Below, piece after piece: positions 1 to 8,404 of a stretch of DNA of 64,000 bases. Made by a program: the position numbers and the translations under genes. The DNA lies in NCBI GenBank assembly GCA_964370545.1, contig CAYJJQ010000001.1, positions 142,802-206,801 on the forward strand. The letters run 5' to 3'. Below the pieces are notes generated by a model. That model worked only from the letters and a program-made list of their open reading frames with translations, ran no database searches and had not been told where the DNA came from. Source of the DNA: CAKOSP01 sp964370545 (GTDB taxonomy: Bacteria; Bacillota_I; Bacilli_A; RF39; UBA660). The stretch's first letter is position 1. Each line of letters begins with the position of its first letter.

Positions 1-1
1 T

Positions 2-265
2 ATTAAAGAAGGTAGTAATCACATTGTTTTTAAAGTAGCAATATTTAATAAATCTAATAATATTTTTTATATTACAAAAGAACTGCGTTTTGAAAATCAT
101 TTAAATTTTGATGTTCCAAAAACATTGATAGAATTTGAAAATTTAATTTTGGATATTGAATCTAGTGTTGAAAATCGTGATGCATTTTATGATTTTTATG
201 TTAATAATGGTGGAAATATAGAACTATATCAATTAAAAAGAAGAAAAAATCAAAAAAAATCTTGA
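2..265 (+). CDS. C-terminal fragment of an unrecognised protein (cut by left edge)
   Basis: An open frame runs from the left edge to a TGA at 263-265, giving about 87 residues. The fragment is hydrophilic, ends in a lysine/arginine-rich tail, and has no membrane segment or motif I recognise. It lies just upstream of the tRNA-Leu promoter. The start is outside the window, so the function cannot be judged. Confidence 0.55.
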   Translation: MKEGSNHIVFKVAIFNKSNNIFYITKELRFENHLNFDVPKTLIEFENLILDIESSVENRDAFYDFYVNNGGNIELYQLKRRKNQKKS

Positions 266-290
266 ATATTTAGTAAAAACATATTATAAT
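262..290 (+). promoter_or_regulatory. Promoter for tRNA-Leu/tRNA-Thr
   Basis: A -35 TTGAAT (262-267) and a perfect -10 TATAAT (285-290) are separated by 17 bp, about 30 bases before tRNA-Leu. The -35 overlaps the stop codon of the preceding reading frame. Confidence 0.6.
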
Positions 291-320
291 GTAATAGTCT
301 TATTTGTTAAGACAGTGCCT

Positions 321-409
321 GCCCATGTGGCGGAATAGGTAGACGCACAGGACTTAAAATCCTGCGAAGGTTATACTTCGTGCCGGTTCAATTCCGGCCG
401 TGGGCACCA
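321..409 (+). tRNA. tRNA-Leu (anticodon TAA)
   Basis: A class II cloverleaf with a long variable arm. The acceptor stem GCCCATG pairs with CGTGGGC, the anticodon loop is CTTAAAA with anticodon TAA, the T arm is GCCGGTTCAATTCCGGC, and CCA is encoded at 407-409. It reads UUA leucine codons, which dominate in this AT-rich genome. Confidence 0.95.
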
Positions 410-420
410 GTTTATAAATA

Positions 421-447
421 AATATTCTTTTATTGAATATTTTTTTA
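421..447 (+). terminator. Terminator after tRNA-Leu
   Basis: AATATTC and GAATATT form a stem-loop followed by a run of Ts, between the two tRNA genes. Confidence 0.6.
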
Positions 448-464
448 TGCTATAATTTTATTAA

Positions 465-538
465 GCCGATTTAGTTTAGTGGTAAAACAGATGCATGGTA
501 AGCATCAGCGGTAAGTTCAATTCTTACATTCGGCACCA
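465..538 (+). tRNA. tRNA-Thr (anticodon GGT)
   Basis: The acceptor stem GCCGAT pairs with the ATTCGGC side. The anticodon stem GATGC/GCATC encloses the loop ATGGTAA with anticodon GGT, giving threonine. CCA is encoded at 536-538. The loop context resembles that of other bacterial tRNA-Thr(GGT). Confidence 0.88.
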
Positions 539-551
539 GAAATAAATCTAG

Positions 552-577
552 TGAACTCTTTTTGAGTTCATTTTTTT
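552..577 (+). terminator. Terminator after tRNA-Thr
   Basis: The inverted repeat TGAACTC...GAGTTCA is followed directly by seven Ts. It separates the tRNAs from the convergent gene that ends at 592. Confidence 0.75.
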
Positions 578-580
578 ATT

Positions 581-611
581 AAAAAACACTATTATAAAAT
601 AAATAGTGTTA
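581..611 (-). terminator. Terminator of the 592-1308 gene
   Basis: On the minus strand AACACTATT and AATAGTGTT form a stem overlapping the last codons of the gene, followed by TTTTTT. Confidence 0.6.
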
Positions 612-1308
612 ATATTGCAATTGTTATACCTAGTGAAACAGTAATAGAAATGATTAGTGTAGAACTAGCAAATCCATCAGCAGCATCATTTGGATTTAAT
701 ATATTTTTGCCGTTAGATAAATTTCTTTGATAACTAGGAAGAATTCCTCCACCGTTTTTTAATTTTGATTCATTATAATTATGTAAATATTCTCTTATGT
801 ACATGCAAGCTGGTTTGTTGTATTTAGAATCATTTATTCCATCACCATAATATGCTATTAATATTGGTTGATTAATAAATTTAAAGTAATTTTTTAATTC
901 TTCAATATTTACTTTATTTAATATTTCTTTAAATTCGCAGTAAGATTTTAAATATTCATCTAAAATAACTTTATCATTATCATTTATTGAAGGAGCATTT
1001 TGTAAAAATAAAATATTATTTACATATGCATTAATATCATTAATTTTAGTGTTATATACTTCAATAGCATTTAAAATAAATTCTATATCAGTAATATTAA
1101 GTAAAAATATAGAAGGATCTATTGTTTCTAAATTTATAGAACTTATATTTATATGATGGTCTTCATAAGATAATATGTTATTTGCAATAGTAAATTTATC
1201 AATATTATGATATTTCAAAGTAGTCTGATTGCTATAATCATGGCCGTCAATCGTCATAGATTTAAGCGAATTTAAATATGCATTATTTTTTTCGGATTGA
1301 TCAATCAT
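592..1308 (-). CDS. Tail-anchored membrane protein of unknown function
   Basis: This encodes 238 aa with no recognised family. The first roughly 210 residues are soluble, asparagine-rich and mixed helix/strand in character. The last 23 residues form one hydrophobic segment ending at the C-terminus with no basic tail. That layout suggests a C-terminal tail anchor with the bulk of the protein in the cytoplasm. A glycine-rich linker (NGGGILP) sits about 50 residues before the end. The ATG is preceded by an AGGAG ribosome binding site. It is a single-gene unit convergent with the tRNAs, and no partner gene suggests a role. Confidence 0.7.
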   Translation of the reverse strand: MIDQSEKNNAYLNSLKSMTIDGHDYSNQTTLKYHNIDKFTIANNILSYEDHHINISSINLETIDPSIFLLNITDIEFILNAIEVYNTKINDINAYVNNILFLQNAPSINDNDKVILDEYLKSYCEFKEILNKVNIEELKNYFKFINQPILIAYYGDGINDSKYNKPACMYIREYLHNYNESKLKNGGGILPSYQRNLSNGKNILNPNDAADGFASSTLIISITVSLGITIAILTLFIL

Positions 1309-1403
1309 ATATAACTCCTATTATATATATAATAGCAAAAATGACTATAAAATTCAATTGTTTTTTTATTTAATATATTGTATTATAAGAAAGGAGATGC
1401 GTA

Positions 1404-2693
1404 ATGAACAAATTAAATGAAGAATTTATTATTAATTTATCAAATAAAAAACAAGAACCACAGTGGATGTGTGATTTTCGTTTGGAAGCATTAAATATTT
1501 ATGAAAAATTAGATAATCCAAATTTTGGTCCTAAACTAGATATAGATTATAATAAAATATTATATTATAAAAGTAATACAGATAAGATAGTTGATAATTG
1601 GAATGAAGTTGATGAAGATATTAAATGTACATTTAATTCATTAGGTGTCATAAAAGCAGAAGAAGAATATTTATCTGGAGTTTCTAATCAATATGAAAGT
1701 GAAGTATTTTATCATTCAAATAAAAATGATAAAGTAATATTTACTTCTACGGATGAGGCATTAAAAAAACATCCTGAATTATTTAAAAAATATTTTAATA
1801 ACTTAGTAAAAGTAAATGAAAATAAATTTACTGCTTTAAATAGTGCTGTATGGTCAGGAGGTTCATTTATTTATGTTCCTAAGAACACAAAATTAGATAG
1901 ACCGTTACAAAGCTATTTTAGAATTGATACAGAAGGCTTAGGTCAGTTTGAAAGAACAATAATTATAGTAGATGATAATAGTGAATTGGAATATATAGAA
2001 GGATGTACTGCTAAGTCATATTCAGCAACTAGTTTACATGCAGGTGTAGTAGAAATATATGTTGGAAAAAATGCGAAATGTAAATATTCAACTATACAAA
2101 ATTGGAGCAATGATGTTTATAACTTAGTTACAAAAAGAGCAATAGTAGAAGAAAATGGATTAATGGAATGGATTGATGGAAATGTTGGTAGTGGCATTAC
2201 AATGAAATACCCTTCATGTATACTAAAAGGCGATAATTCAGTAGGTAATTCAATAAGCATTGCTTATGCTAAAGAAAATCAATATTTAGATGCAGGTTCT
2301 AAAATGATTCATTTAGGGAAAAATACTAAAAGTAATATCATATCAAAATCTATAAGTGAAAAAGGTGGTGTTAGTAATTATAGAGGCACTGTAAGAATTG
2401 CAAAAGAAGCAGCTAATAGTAGAGCGTCTATAAAATGTGATACTATTTTACTCGATGAATTATCTAAAAGTAGTGCTTATCCAAAAAATATTGTAGAAAA
2501 TGATAATTCGTATATAGAACATGAGGCAACTATATCTAAGTTATCACATGAGAAACTGTTTAGTTTGATGAGTAAAGGGTTAACTGAAAATCAAGCGCAG
2601 GAACTGCTTATAATGGGGTTTATAGATGATTTTAAAAAAAGTTTACCTATGGAATATGCTGTAGAATTAAATAGATTGATTAAGGAAATATAA
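1404..2693 (+). CDS. sufB: Fe-S cluster assembly scaffold SufB
   Basis: This 429-aa protein matches SufB, which with SufC and SufD forms the scaffold where Fe-S clusters are built in the cytoplasm. The C-terminal two thirds is the beta-helix core. The family's essential cysteine fits Cys345 (KCDTILLDE), and the His-Glu pair fits His373-Glu374 (YIEHEATISKL). The C-terminal helix NQAQELLIMGFI is also typical. It is somewhat shorter than the usual roughly 465 aa, mainly at the N-terminus. A strong AAAGGAG precedes the ATG. No sufC, sufD, sufS or sufU is adjacent, which is unusual because sufB normally ends a sufCDSUB operon. Confidence 0.95.
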   Translation: MNKLNEEFIINLSNKKQEPQWMCDFRLEALNIYEKLDNPNFGPKLDIDYNKILYYKSNTDKIVDNWNEVDEDIKCTFNSLGVIKAEEEYLSGVSNQYESEVFYHSNKNDKVIFTSTDEALKKHPELFKKYFNNLVKVNENKFTALNSAVWSGGSFIYVPKNTKLDRPLQSYFRIDTEGLGQFERTIIIVDDNSELEYIEGCTAKSYSATSLHAGVVEIYVGKNAKCKYSTIQNWSNDVYNLVTKRAIVEENGLMEWIDGNVGSGITMKYPSCILKGDNSVGNSISIAYAKENQYLDAGSKMIHLGKNTKSNIISKSISEKGGVSNYRGTVRIAKEAANSRASIKCDTILLDELSKSSAYPKNIVENDNSYIEHEATISKLSHEKLFSLMSKGLTENQAQELLIMGFIDDFKKSLPMEYAVELNRLIKEI

Positions 2694-2728
2694 TTCATAA
2701 AATATTACCAAAAATAAGATTTGGCATT

Positions 2729-2757
2729 TTGACATTTAATTGTTAACATGTTAAATT
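2729..2757 (+). promoter_or_regulatory. Promoter of the ssb-like gene
   Basis: TTGACA (2729-2734), a 17-bp spacer and TAAATT (2752-2757) lie just before the AAAGGAGG ribosome binding site. The ssb-like gene therefore has its own sigma-A-type promoter rather than depending on sufB. Confidence 0.6.
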
Positions 2758-2778
2758 TTTTTTTGAAAGGAGGAATTT

Positions 2779-3123
2779 ATGAACAATGTTGTCTTAGTCG
2801 GCAGACTTACAAAAAATCCTGAAATAGTTGATTGTAAAGATGGTGAAAAGAAAAGAACAATGATTACTTTAGCTGTTACAAGAAATTATAAAAATACTGA
2901 TGGTATTTATGAAACAGATTTTATTAGATGCGTACTATGGAATGCAATAGCAGTAAGCACTTGTGAATACTGTCATAGTGGTGATGTGGTTGGAATTAAA
3001 GGAAGATTAGAATCATCATCATATGAAGATGAAAACAAGGAAGTAAAATTCAAAACAGAAGTAGTAGTTGAAAAAATAACTTTTCTTAGCAGTGATAAAA
3101 AGGAAAAGAAAACCGCTAGTTAA
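2779..3123 (+). CDS. ssb: Short single-stranded DNA-binding protein
   Basis: This 114-aa protein is a single OB-fold SSB. The start NNVVLVGRLTKNPE, the central FIRCVLWNAIA and VGIKGRLES are family signatures. It lacks the long flexible linker and acidic tip (DDDIPF-type) through which replicative SSB recruits partners, ending instead in a lysine-rich KKEKKTAS. It is therefore more likely an accessory SSB, like B. subtilis SsbB, than the replicative one, which is usually encoded between rpsF and rpsR. An AAAGGAGG site supports the start. It is followed by a separately transcribed repressor gene. Confidence 0.9.
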   Translation: MNNVVLVGRLTKNPEIVDCKDGEKKRTMITLAVTRNYKNTDGIYETDFIRCVLWNAIAVSTCEYCHSGDVVGIKGRLESSSYEDENKEVKFKTEVVVEKITFLSSDKKEKKTAS

Positions 3124-3147
3124 TATTTTACAAAAGGTCAACTTTTC

Positions 3148-3175
3148 GCAAATAGATTTGCAAAGTGGTTATACT
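3148..3175 (+). promoter_or_regulatory. Palindromic operator overlapping the promoter of the XRE gene
   Basis: The perfect palindrome GCAAAT-AG-ATTTGC (3148-3161) sits about 35 bases before the repressor start. It covers the expected -35/spacer region of a promoter with -10 TATACT (3170-3175). This arrangement is typical of autorepression by the encoded HTH protein (inference). Confidence 0.5.
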
Positions 3176-3195
3176 AATTATAGAGGTGTATATAA

Positions 3196-3552
3196 GTGAT
3201 AATTGGTAGTAGACTTAAAGAGAAAAGAAAAGAGTTAAAATTAACTCAAGAAGAACTTGGTAATTTAATTGGAGTAGGTAAAAGTGCAATTTGTTGTTAT
3301 GAAAAAGAAACTCGTAATCCAACACTTGAAAATGTATTAGAAATAATGCAAGTACTTGGAGTATCTGCTGACTATATATTAGGTACTGATAATTTAATAA
3401 AAACAGTTGAAAATAAACACCCGAAATATAGAACCATGACTAACGAAGAGATATTGTTTATAAATGAACTTAAAAAAGATAAAATCGTATACGAGATTTT
3501 ATTTACTGATCCAAAAAGGGGATCTGATTTAGTGAAAAAGAAAATCGGATAA
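3196..3552 (+). CDS. XRE-family helix-turn-helix regulator
   Basis: This 118-aa protein has an N-terminal HTH_3 domain at about residues 5-60, with the pattern LKEKRKELKLTQEELGNLIG, SAICCYEKETRNPT and ADYILGT. A short C-terminal helical part (residues 75-118) has no known domain and could mediate dimerisation. The start is GTG at 3196 with an AGAGGTG site upstream. The gene is monocistronic, between its own palindromic operator and a terminator, so an autoregulated repressor is the simplest reading. No prophage genes are adjacent. Confidence 0.9.
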   Translation: MIIGSRLKEKRKELKLTQEELGNLIGVGKSAICCYEKETRNPTLENVLEIMQVLGVSADYILGTDNLIKTVENKHPKYRTMTNEEILFINELKKDKIVYEILFTDPKRGSDLVKKKIG

Positions 3553-3555
3553 TAT

Positions 3556-3583
3556 AAAAACCAACAATGTGTTGGTTTTTATA
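3556..3583. terminator. Bidirectional terminator
   Basis: AACCAACA-ATG-TGTTGGTT is flanked by As on the left and Ts on the right, between convergent genes ending at 3552 and 3579. Confidence 0.8.
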
Positions 3584-4658
3584 TTTCTTCCATTACTTTT
3601 GTAAATGGTATTATAGATTGTTTTTTTAATTTTTTTATTAAATTTTTAGATAATTTGTTTTCATTATTTAAATTAATATTAATTGATTTAATATAAGCGT
3701 CTATTATTATTTCGGTTAATGGACTACTTAAATTAAATTTACTTGAAAAATTTCTTGATTGTAATGCTTCTTGCAAATACCCTAAAGCCATTAAATCATC
3801 ATATGTTACTAAGTTAACTGATTTTAGTTTTAATAAATATAAATATGCATCTAAATAAACTTTTTCAATAATTAATGGAGTATACGCTACTAAATCTGTT
3901 TCCTCAAAATATATGTTAGGAACAAATATTTCTAAATCATTACTTTTAAAAAAATCAATGATATTTTCTTTTATTTGAATAGTAGAGTGATCTAAATTTT
4001 TAAAAAAGTTAAATACTTCTTTAATATAATTATCAAAATTTCTTAAAACATTGCTTATAGGAATTTTATCATCATTAATTTCATCAAATATTTTAAATTC
4101 ACTAGTACTTTTTATTTTATTTAAACTATCGAATAATAATTCATTATCTTCTATGAAATAATATTTTCTAATTAATTCTTCTGATAAATTAAAATCAGAT
4201 ACTAATATTTCAATTCCTTCTTCGAAGGTTGAACTCAGCATATTATCAATATAGTTTAATAAATGTTGTTCATTCTCATCACAATTTTCTCTACATACCA
4301 TTAATATATGTAGTAATATTGATTGATTTTGGAAGTGAAAAACATTTGAGTTAAATAAAATTTCAGTTATTGTTGATATGATATCACAACTTAAAGATAG
4401 CTCTGGATCATAAACTGGAATGTAAGTCATTAATTGATTAACATTTTCGGCAATAACTTCATCATTTTCAAAATCTAAAAAAGCTTCATTTTCTTCACAA
4501 TAACCATAATTATATGTATCTTGTATGTAATCCATTTCAGCTTCAGTATACTGATTATAGTATGCATCAGAATATATTAACTGTGATGTTATATTTTCTT
4601 TTAAATCTTGTAAATATTTTACTATGTTTTCATTTTTTATGAATTTAATATTGTTCAT
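3579..4658 (-). CDS. Uncharacterised acidic helical protein
   Basis: This encodes 359 aa with no recognised family, signal peptide or membrane segment. The sequence is acidic and predicted largely helical, with a C-terminal basic stretch (NLIKKLKKQS). A good AGGGGGT ribosome binding site precedes the ATG. It is transcribed alone, divergent from the membrane-protein gene at 4749. Possibly a lineage-specific cytoplasmic protein; nothing in the sequence indicates an activity. Confidence 0.7.
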   Translation of the reverse strand: MNNIKFIKNENIVKYLQDLKENITSQLIYSDAYYNQYTEAEMDYIQDTYNYGYCEENEAFLDFENDEVIAENVNQLMTYIPVYDPELSLSCDIISTITEILFNSNVFHFQNQSILLHILMVCRENCDENEQHLLNYIDNMLSSTFEEGIEILVSDFNLSEELIRKYYFIEDNELLFDSLNKIKSTSEFKIFDEINDDKIPISNVLRNFDNYIKEVFNFFKNLDHSTIQIKENIIDFFKSNDLEIFVPNIYFEETDLVAYTPLIIEKVYLDAYLYLLKLKSVNLVTYDDLMALGYLQEALQSRNFSSKFNLSSPLTEIIIDAYIKSININLNNENKLSKNLIKKLKKQSIIPFTKVMEEI

Positions 4659-4748
4659 TATTACCCCCTAAGGCTTTGATTAATTTTATTATAAGTATAA
4701 AATAGTAAAAATGCAATCAATTTCACATAATATTTATTGGTGGTAATA

Positions 4749-5504
4749 ATGAAAAATACACTTACAGTGGGAGGAACTATTATATTATTAATTTTTTCTT
4801 TTTTGTATATAGATAAAATAAATAATATATTAATAGAAAATAATAGCTTGTACCAAGAAATATTAAGTAGAAAAGATATTTATGAAATTGATCCTTCGGA
4901 TGCAGCTATCGCTGAAGGTGGAATAATGCCGGGAGTTAGTGGTAAAAGAGTTAATGTTTTAGAAAGTTATTATAATATGAGAAGTTTAGGTGTATTTAAT
5001 TCTAGTTATTTAGTTTATAAAATTGAAAAGCCATTAGTTAGTATTTCTGATAATAAAAATTTATATATTACATCTGGGAATAAAAATAAAAGGAATATTT
5101 CTTTTATAATTGATAAAAATTATGACATAGAAAGTTATATTAAACTCAACAATATAAGAGCAAATAAGTTAATAACATATAATGACTTTGAAAGTGATAA
5201 TAATTTTGAATATTTAAATAATGATGTAAATAACTTTAATAGGCTTAACAGTAAAATTTTAACAAAAATATGTTTGGTAAATAATGATATAGAAGAATAC
5301 TGTAAAAGTCATGGTTATTATTTAATAAATGCTAATATAAAAATAAATAATGATAATTATATTTTAGTAAAAGAAGAATTATCTAGCGGGAATATAATAC
5401 TAATTGATAATGATTTAAACTTAGATTATTTTATAATGATATATATAGAAGCATTGTATAGAGATTATAATATAGTATATTTAAGCGAACTATTATATGA
5501 ATAG
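4749..5504 (+). CDS. N-terminally anchored extracytoplasmic protein, possibly polysaccharide-deacetylase-like
   Basis: This 251-aa protein starts with one membrane segment (about residues 5-25) followed by an extracellular domain. The ATG at 4749 with GGTGG upstream is preferred over the TTG at 4737. The segment GGIMPGVSGKRVNVLESYYN and the later VYKIEKP and KNKRNISFIID resemble the region before the catalytic domain in some divergent clostridial polysaccharide deacetylases. The usual D-H-H metal motif is not visible, so any enzyme activity is doubtful. No neighbouring cell-wall gene supports the assignment. Confidence 0.6.
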   Translation: MKNTLTVGGTIILLIFSFLYIDKINNILIENNSLYQEILSRKDIYEIDPSDAAIAEGGIMPGVSGKRVNVLESYYNMRSLGVFNSSYLVYKIEKPLVSISDNKNLYITSGNKNKRNISFIIDKNYDIESYIKLNNIRANKLITYNDFESDNNFEYLNNDVNNFNRLNSKILTKICLVNNDIEEYCKSHGYYLINANIKINNDNYILVKEELSSGNIILIDNDLNLDYFIMIYIEALYRDYNIVYLSELLYE

Positions 5505-5575
5505 AATTTATTCATAGTTGTAATAATAAATTTAGTATTGTACAATATATATAACTTGAAATAAGAGAGGTATTT

Positions 5576-5965
5576 ATGTATAGTGATATAGAACTAAAGT
5601 TTATGGTTGATATAATGGTGTATGAAAATCAAGATATAAATAGAATGTTTAATAAATTATCTGCTGATAAAAAAGAAATTTATTTAAAATTGGTAAAACA
5701 GGGTAGTATTATAGAATTTAGTAATGATGATTTTAAGTATTTTAATTTAGGTAAAGAGGCATTATGTGAAAGTTTTATATATGCAAATAAAAATGAGTAT
5801 ATAGAATTTGCAAAGGGATTACAAGATAAACCATATAAAGAAGATTACCCTTGGTTCTTTTTACTAAAATTTAATGAATTAAATGAACAAAACCCTCTTC
5901 TGGATTTAGAATATTTATGCCAAAGAGCAGAAACAGAAGATCTAGCAGATTATTTAGAAAGATAA
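5576..5965 (+). CDS. Small acidic protein of unknown function
   Basis: This encodes 129 aa, acidic and soluble, without a recognised domain. An AGAGAGG site lies upstream of the ATG. Helices dominate, and aromatic residues cluster near YKEDYPWFFLLKF. It is a single-gene unit ahead of the RNase J-like gene. I see no motif that gives a function. Confidence 0.65.
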   Translation: MYSDIELKFMVDIMVYENQDINRMFNKLSADKKEIYLKLVKQGSIIEFSNDDFKYFNLGKEALCESFIYANKNEYIEFAKGLQDKPYKEDYPWFFLLKFNELNEQNPLLDLEYLCQRAETEDLADYLER

Positions 5966-5988
5966 TCAATAGGCATAATATATAATGT

Positions 5989-6027
5989 AAATCAAATGAT
6001 TTTTTCTAAGTTATTTGATTTTTTATT
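5989..6027 (+). terminator. Terminator before the RNase J-like gene
   Basis: AAATCAAAT and ATTTGATTT pair around a 15-base loop and are followed by TTTTATT. Confidence 0.5.
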
Positions 6028-6087
6028 GAATTTTTGCTATAATGATAACACCAAATTAACTTTAAAAACTTTATAGAGGTGATATTA

Positions 6088-7722
6088 ATGAGTAAAATTA
6101 AAATTTTTGGTTTGGGCGGTCTTGATGAAGACGGCAAAAACACTTATGTCATAGATATTGATGACTCAATATTTATATTTGATGCAGGGTTAAAATATGC
6201 AAGTGGTAATTTATTAGGTATTGATTATATAATACCGGATTTTTCATATTTAGTAAAAAATAAAGATAGAATTAAAGGGTTATTCCTGACGCATGGTCAT
6301 AAAGAAAATATGGGTGCAGTAAAAGATTTAGTAAAAGAAATACCAAATATTAAAATATTTGCTACTAAATTTACTAAATTTGTACTTTTAGAAGATTGAA
6401 TAAGCGAAAAAAATATAGTTGAAATAACAGCGCATAAGAAAGTTAATTTCAAAGAAGTATCGATTTTTCCTATAGCCGTTTCACATTCTATTCCAGATTC
6501 TGTTATGTATGTAATAAATACTCCTGATGGAGCAATATGTTATACGGGAGATTTTATTATTGATCCAAGTATGCATGGTGCATATGATATGGATTTAGGA
6601 AAAATAGCTTATGTTGGAAAACAAGGAGTACTTTGTTTACTATCTGAATCTAAGTTTTCAGAAAAAACAGGTCATACATCTCCTAAACATCACTTAGTAG
6701 AATTTTTTAAAGATGCTATTAATCATAATGAAAAGAGAATTATATTTTCAATACTTCCATATCATTTGTATAATATTAATGAAATATTTACAGCGGCAGC
6801 AAATACACATCGTAAAATAATAGTTATGGGAAAAAAACTTCAAAATGTAATTAATTTTGCAAAAAAAGAAGGGTATATTGATTTTCCAAATGATTTACTA
6901 GGAGATTTAAGCCATTTAAATGACCCTAATTCTATTATATTAATTGTTAATGATAAATCTAACCCGTATGCTAATTTAAATAAAATTCTTGGTGGGTATG
7001 ATAAGTTTATTAATCTTAAGAAAGATGATACAATAGTTTTTGCAGAACCTAGAGAAGATGGAACTGAAAAGACATTAGTTAAACTTGAAAATGCATTAGC
7101 TAAATATGGATGTAATATTATTAATATTCCGAAAGAGAAAATTATTTCTCACCATTCTTCTAGTGAAGATTTAATGTTAATGTTAAAACTTATGAATCCA
7201 AAATACTATATGCCAGTTAAAGGTGAATATAGATACATGGTAGGTAATGCTAATTTAGCAAGTAAATTAGGTATGCCTGCAGATAATATTATATTAAAAC
7301 AAAATGGTGAAATTATTACTATTGATAATAAAAATTTATTAGAAAAAGTGGAAAAATTAAAAGTAAATGATATATTAATAGATGGTAATAGTAATGATGA
7401 TATTGGTGATCTTGTAATAAAAGATAGAGAAATGTTATCTGAAAACGGTATTGTATTAATATCAGCTACAATTTCTAAAAAAACAAAAGAAATTATAGTT
7501 GGTCCAGAAGTTACAACAAGAGGTTTTGTATACATTAAAGATTCTCATGATTTAATAATTGAAATTAAAAAAATTAGTGAAACAATTATTACAAGAAATA
7601 TATCTCCTACGTATGTAGAGTATAATAATATTAAATCAGAAATAAGAGAAGAGTTAAGTAAATTCTTATATGCTGAAACTGAATGTAAACCAATGATTAT
7701 TGCAGTAGTGCAAGAAGTATAA
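6088..7722 (+). pseudogene. rnjB: RNase J2-like paralogue interrupted by an in-frame TGA
   Basis: From ATG 6088 (AGAGGTGAT upstream) the frame encodes a full-length RNase J-family protein of about 544 codons. TGA replaces codon 104 (6397-6399), and the frame then stays open for over 400 codons. Homology continues on both sides of the stop, including SHSIPDS before ATG 6505. The second half has no ribosome binding site of its own. The metal-binding motif HxHxDH is degenerate here (HGHKEN, residues 69-74). SES and VKGEYR replace the SDS and MHGEYR seen in the intact RNase J at 51677-53341. So even undamaged it would be a catalytically weak J2-like subunit. Reading TGG for TGA (one G-to-A change) would restore it; sequencing error is possible. 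Confidence 0.8.
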
Positions 7723-7762
7723 TTATAAAAATATTGCTCATTATATAAATGGGTGATTTTTT

Positions 7763-8191
7763 TTGAAAGAAGAAATAGAAGTATTAGAATTTATTAATTT
7801 AAATGTTAAGATGGGAATATTTAGTATTGACGGTATTTTAAAGTATGTAGAAAATGATAAATTAATAAAAATATTAGAAAAACAAAAAAGAGAATATGAA
7901 GTAATAGAGAAAAAAGCAATAGCTTTATTAAAGAAAGCTAATTATAGTATAAAAGAAATTAGTGATTTAACTAAAAAGAGTACTAAAGTGATGATGAATA
8001 TGAAAATGTTAGTTGATTATTCAGCATCAAATATAGCTAAAATGACTATTAAAGGAACAAATATGGGTATTATTGCTATAACGCAAAAGATTAATAATTA
8101 TAAAATTAGTGATGATAAAATATTAAATTTAGCAATAAAACTTAAAACTACCTTAGAAAAAAACATAGAAGAATTAAAAAAATATCTCTAA
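7763..8191 (+). CDS. Helical-bundle protein of unknown function
   Basis: This encodes 142 aa beginning at TTG 7763 with GGGTGAT upstream; no ATG or GTG start fits better. The sequence is almost entirely amphipathic helix, with heptad-like stretches KLIKILEKQKREYEVIEKKA and repeated lysines, which suggests a four-helix bundle. No metal-ligand pattern (E...ExxH) of ferritins is seen. It lies between the RNase J-like gene and tRNA-Asn. Function unknown. Confidence 0.6.
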   Translation: MKEEIEVLEFINLNVKMGIFSIDGILKYVENDKLIKILEKQKREYEVIEKKAIALLKKANYSIKEISDLTKKSTKVMMNMKMLVDYSASNIAKMTIKGTNMGIIAITQKINNYKISDDKILNLAIKLKTTLEKNIEELKKYL

Positions 8192-8208
8192 AAAACAACA
8201 AAAAAGGT

Positions 8209-8237
8209 TTGACAACTGCAAATGAATATATTATAAT
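8209..8237 (+). promoter_or_regulatory. Promoter of tRNA-Asn
   Basis: Consensus TTGACA (8209-8214), a 17-bp spacer and consensus TATAAT (8232-8237) lie 11 bases before the tRNA. It is among the strongest-looking promoters in the window. Confidence 0.85.
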
Positions 8238-8248
8238 TATTTTGCAGT

Positions 8249-8324
8249 GCTCGTTTAGCTCAGTTGGTAGAGCGCACGGCTGTTAACCGTTAGGTCATAG
8301 GTTCAAGTCCTATAACGAGCGCCA
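8249..8324 (+). tRNA. tRNA-Asn (anticodon GTT)
   Basis: The acceptor stem GCTCGTT pairs with AACGAGC, the D arm is AGCTCAGTTGGTAGAGC, and the anticodon loop CTGTTAA carries GTT. The T arm is ATAGGTTCAAGTCCTAT, with a G discriminator and encoded CCA at 8322-8324. Confidence 0.96.
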
Positions 8325-8335
8325 TTTTAAAATTA

Positions 8336-8359
8336 AAATCCTTTTAAAGGATTTTTTTT
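8336..8359 (+). terminator. Terminator after tRNA-Asn
   Basis: The palindrome AATCCTTTTAAAGGATT is followed by a run of Ts, immediately after the tRNA. Confidence 0.7.
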
Positions 8360-8404
8360 ATGCCATCTAATAAAATATATGTTATAATTAATTAGGTGAT
8401 AAAA

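Noticed and set aside
6079..7722. Genome-wide reassignment of TGA to tryptophan (code 4)
   Set aside because: All Trp codons in intact genes here are TGG. recU ends in TGA overlapping the ponA ATG, and the P-type ATPase gene ends in TGA followed by a ribosome binding site for the next gene. Only one conserved frame has an internal TGA.
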